A stretch of 64,000 nt of DNA, from NCBI GenBank assembly GCA_018266845.1, contig JAFDZO010000011.1, positions 204,366-268,365 of the forward strand, read 5' to 3'. The first letter of the stretch is position 1. Each line of letters opens with the position of its first letter. Made by a program: the position numbers and the translations under genes. Below are positions 61,316-64,000 of the stretch, one piece after another. Below the pieces are notes generated by a model. That model did not search any database. It had not been told where the DNA came from and worked only from the letters and a program-made list of their open reading frames with translations. Source of the DNA: Bacteroidota bacterium (lineage in GTDB: Bacteria; Bacteroidota; Ignavibacteria; Tepidaquicellales; Tepidaquicellaceae).

Positions 61316-63865
61316 TTATTTCATCAATACCATTCTCTTCACTTCAGAGAAGCTGCTCGTTTCAAGTTTGTAGAAGTAAACACCGCTTGAAAGTGTTGAT
61401 GCATCGAATGTTACATCATATACACCTGTCGGTTTTACTTCGCTAACCAAAGTAGCTACTTCTTTTCCGAGAGTGTTGTAAACTTTTAAGCTTACAAAAT
61501 CCTGTTTTGGAATTGAGAATGAAATTGTTGTTGCCGGATTGAACGGATTCGGATAATTTTGAGCTAATGAATAATCCGTAACCGTTGAGCCGTTTGAGCC
61601 GATACCGACAGAGTTAGCAATGATACCTGCATTTCTGATAGAGAAATCAAAGCCGTTCATTCCGGTATTGTATTGCTTGCTCAACTGGAAGTTGATAAGC
61701 GTTACGCTGCTCAAATCAACCGGCTGATTATTAATCTTAAATTGTGTTAAATCTATTTCTTTCGTTGTGAATGAAGATGTTAAAGGAACGTTCACGAACG
61801 GATATACATATTGTCCGTTTTGTTTTGCTTCAAGGTAAACGCTTAGTGTTCCTGAACCCATTGCTTCAAATCTTAATTTCAGGAAGTTTCTTAAATCAAC
61901 GCCTTCAAATGCTCCGTCAATGCTTCTTGAGATATACACTTTATCGCCAAGATTACCTTTCATTCTTACGCCGCCGGGGAATAAGAACGAGTTATTCGGA
62001 AGTGAAGGGGCTGATGCCTGGAAGAAGCTGAATTCAGTTACTGTGCTTAAAGGTCCTGCATAACTTCCGTAGATACCGCCGCCAACGAATACTGCATCTT
62101 TAAATCCATTGCTCTGTGTTAAGAATACAGAAGCGCTTGAGATATAACCTGTCGGGATTATAACTGAATTTTCTCCCGGAACTAAGTTAATGTTTTGGTT
62201 TAAAGTCTGCTCAGGCATTCCCTGCTGCGGAATATATTTAATAGTCAGCTGAACTGTCTGGTTTGTTCCGAAATTGTTCTTAACTGTCATTCTCAATTTG
62301 CCATCGTTGGTGTATTGAGAAGATTTAATTACTATATCGGGTGATTTTAAAGCAACTGTCGGATAAGAAACAGGTTTATATCCTGCAAACTTTGCAAGAA
62401 CGCTTCTTGTTAATTCAACTGCGGCTTCAGGACTTGCTGCCCAAACCTGATAGTTGTAAACTGTCAAAGTTCCCGGAGGAACGATGTATTCCTGAATTGT
62501 CCATTTGTTGTCAACTGTAAATCCTGATGCTGATTCATAAACGCTGAATAAAATTGTATAGTCTGTGTAGTTCTTTGACGGATTGTAAAGCTGAGCTAAA
62601 TAGAACTGGTGTCCGTCAATATATTTTACTTCAAGCTGGTTCATAGACATCTTTGCTAATCTGTCACATGCCGGCTTTGAGTGGCTGTAAACCTCAGGAG
62701 CATTTGTTGTTGTAGAGAAAATAGCGCCGAGTCTTGTGCTGCCGTATTTATAGTCAGCTGCGTATGCAGAGGTAGCGTTTGAAATTCCGAGAATGTCAAA
62801 AGGAGTTGTTTCAACTCTTGTTGTATTGAAAGGTCCCGGATTTGGAGCTAACTGCGATAGTGAATAAGCAGGAGGAAATACAAAATCCTGATTTGCGATT
62901 AGCGGAGTGGTTTCTCCGTTTTGGATTAAAGTGTGTCTCTTTAAAAGAGCCTCTGCCATATTATAATTGGTTTCAACACCGCCGTTATTACCGCTGCTGG
63001 TTGTATCGCAATGCAGGGTAATTTTTTGTGAATAGCATCCTTCAACAAGTTTGCCGTTGCCCATGTGCTGCGTAGTAAGAGGGGCAGAAATATTTAAAAA
63101 TCTGATTCCCGGAGGCAATAACAGCGAACCGGAAATTGTAACTGTAGTGTTCGCTCCGCCTTTTGTTACAATGATAGGCTGCGTATAACCGCCTGCGCCC
63201 GTAGTAACGCTGAGAGGTGTTACAGAGCCGCCTGCCGAAACTGTTACAGTCAGAGTCTTTCCTGAAACGCCGTTGCCCAGCTCATCAACAACTCTTGCTT
63301 TAATAGTATCTTTTATGCTGCAATTATTTAATACACTTATAGGTACAATCGAAAGCGGAGAATAGGGCTGAAATGTGCCATGAAGAAGCGCTTCATCAAC
63401 TATTGCTTTAGCTCTGTCTCTGATGTCAACATTTCCGACCAATGTATTATAGTCAAGCCCGTCGGTAAAGTACCAAATAGCAAGCTGAATCGCTGCAGCT
63501 TCTTTATTTACTGTTGATAAAGAACCTGCATAAGGATATGTCTTATATGGGAAGTAATTGGTTAAAATCCACGCTACTTCAGATTGAGCAAAGCCTGAAT
63601 CATTAAAATTTGAAGAAGGAACGCTTACTCCATGATTCAAGTCAATACAGTAAACTTTAGTTGTATGCCCGTCAACGGTAGCATTCACGCATCCCGCAAA
63701 AACCGTTTCAGGATTATGCGTTAGCGGATTTGTAATTGTAAGACCTGAGGTGCCTTCAGCTAAGGACGTTAAAGCCATAACTGAGCATCCGTTTTCCGAA
63801 TATCCCTTATTGGCGACGAAAATCGTCATTATCACCAATAATAGGGGGTAGATAAATTTTTTCAT
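61316..63865 (-). CDS. T9SS-exported adhesin with thioester-like domain
   Basis: About 849 residues from the ATG at 63865 (an in-frame ATG at 63904 lacks signal character). Signal peptide to about residue 23. Residues ~25-165 look like a thioester domain: C73 in KVYCIDLNHG and Q127 in AAIQLAIWYFTDG are the expected Cys-Gln pair. Next, a Big-1/invasin-like Ig domain (VVDELGNGVSGKTLTVTVSA), a long middle part, and a T9SS sorting domain (LAQNYPNPFNPATTISFSIP). Likely a surface adhesin able to bind targets covalently; inference from family. Confidence 0.8.
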   Translation of the reverse strand: MKKFIYPLLLVIMTIFVANKGYSENGCSVMALTSLAEGTSGLTITNPLTHNPETVFAGCVNATVDGHTTKVYCIDLNHGVSVPSSNFNDSGFAQSEVAWILTNYFPYKTYPYAGSLSTVNKEAAAIQLAIWYFTDGLDYNTLVGNVDIRDRAKAIVDEALLHGTFQPYSPLSIVPISVLNNCSIKDTIKARVVDELGNGVSGKTLTVTVSAGGSVTPLSVTTGAGGYTQPIIVTKGGANTTVTISGSLLLPPGIRFLNISAPLTTQHMGNGKLVEGCYSQKITLHCDTTSSGNNGGVETNYNMAEALLKRHTLIQNGETTPLIANQDFVFPPAYSLSQLAPNPGPFNTTRVETTPFDILGISNATSAYAADYKYGSTRLGAIFSTTTNAPEVYSHSKPACDRLAKMSMNQLEVKYIDGHQFYLAQLYNPSKNYTDYTILFSVYESASGFTVDNKWTIQEYIVPPGTLTVYNYQVWAASPEAAVELTRSVLAKFAGYKPVSYPTVALKSPDIVIKSSQYTNDGKLRMTVKNNFGTNQTVQLTIKYIPQQGMPEQTLNQNINLVPGENSVIIPTGYISSASVFLTQSNGFKDAVFVGGGIYGSYAGPLSTVTEFSFFQASAPSLPNNSFLFPGGVRMKGNLGDKVYISRSIDGAFEGVDLRNFLKLRFEAMGSGTLSVYLEAKQNGQYVYPFVNVPLTSSFTTKEIDLTQFKINNQPVDLSSVTLINFQLSKQYNTGMNGFDFSIRNAGIIANSVGIGSNGSTVTDYSLAQNYPNPFNPATTISFSIPKQDFVSLKVYNTLGKEVATLVSEVKPTGVYDVTFDASTLSSGVYFYKLETSSFSEVKRMVLMK

Positions 63866-64000
63866 ATCGGGTTTTGGTTTAATGGTTTTATATGCTATAT
63901 GCAAATACCATTATCGTGCCATTTAGAACATTAATTTATCTGCCTTTAATTATTAAGTGTTATAGAATACCATTAAAGCTACTTTTATTAAATCCGATAA

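Overview
The window is about 64 kb of AT-rich bacterial chromosome. It most resembles the Ignavibacteria/Chlorobi side of the Bacteroidota superphylum. The evidence is five secreted proteins ending in a type IX secretion (T9SS type A) sorting domain of the NYPNPFNP class, Bacteroidota-type promoter motifs (TTTG/TTTT, 19 nt, TAnnTTTG), a MutL carrying its own endonuclease motif, and the order pheT - coiled-coil protein - zapA - 6S RNA candidate - rny. The species cannot be named from sequence alone. No rRNA operon, intact tRNA, CRISPR array, classical insertion sequence or prophage was found.

Layout. 0.1-8.8 kb: an MFS transporter with lipoate ligase, then a minus-strand run (truncated globin, cupin, YjbR-like protein, pyruvoyl arginine decarboxylase, tyrS-smpB), an MBL-fold hydrolase, an M48 protease and a PaaG-like crotonase. 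8.8-15.7 kb: a large zinc metalloprotease and a nitrogen-metabolism group (amidinotransferase-fold enzyme, pyrB, argD-like aminotransferase) next to coaE. 15.7-22.8 kb: rny, a 6S RNA candidate, zapA, pheT, an exported lysine-rich protein and mnmA. 22.8-28.8 kb: pta, rhodanese and MlaF-like genes set among many small repeats. 28.8-40.9 kb: a DEAD-box helicase, a secreted glycosidase-like protein, murI, pyrE, mscS, an acyl-CoA dehydrogenase, ftsY, mutL and a Rieske oxygenase. 41-64 kb: mainly envelope and secreted proteins (TonB-type receptor, beta-propellers, aspartyl protease, T9SS cargo), a sigma-54 activator and a HEPN/DUF2188 pair.

The most unusual part is 26.9-28.8 kb. A stand-alone DUF559 (Vsr-like, PD-(D/E)xK) nuclease gene lies between two inverted copies of a ~70-bp palindromic repeat. 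At least seven further full or partial copies lie within about 1.2 kb, together with a tRNA-His 3' fragment. A second repeat family is scattered through the window: 26-bp hairpins with an 11-bp stem, a 4-nt YCCN loop and 11-bp return arm. Its arms change while base pairing is kept, and one member is amplified into a 38-bp tandem array. These look like small mobile or structure-selected elements and are the best candidates for something undescribed.

Other points of note: two tandem, paralogous 35/36-residue membrane microproteins at 45.9-46.2 kb; a sigma-54 activator that stops before its DNA-binding domain; and a T9SS-exported protein with what looks like a Cys-Gln thioester adhesin domain, a fold best known from Gram-positive surface proteins.
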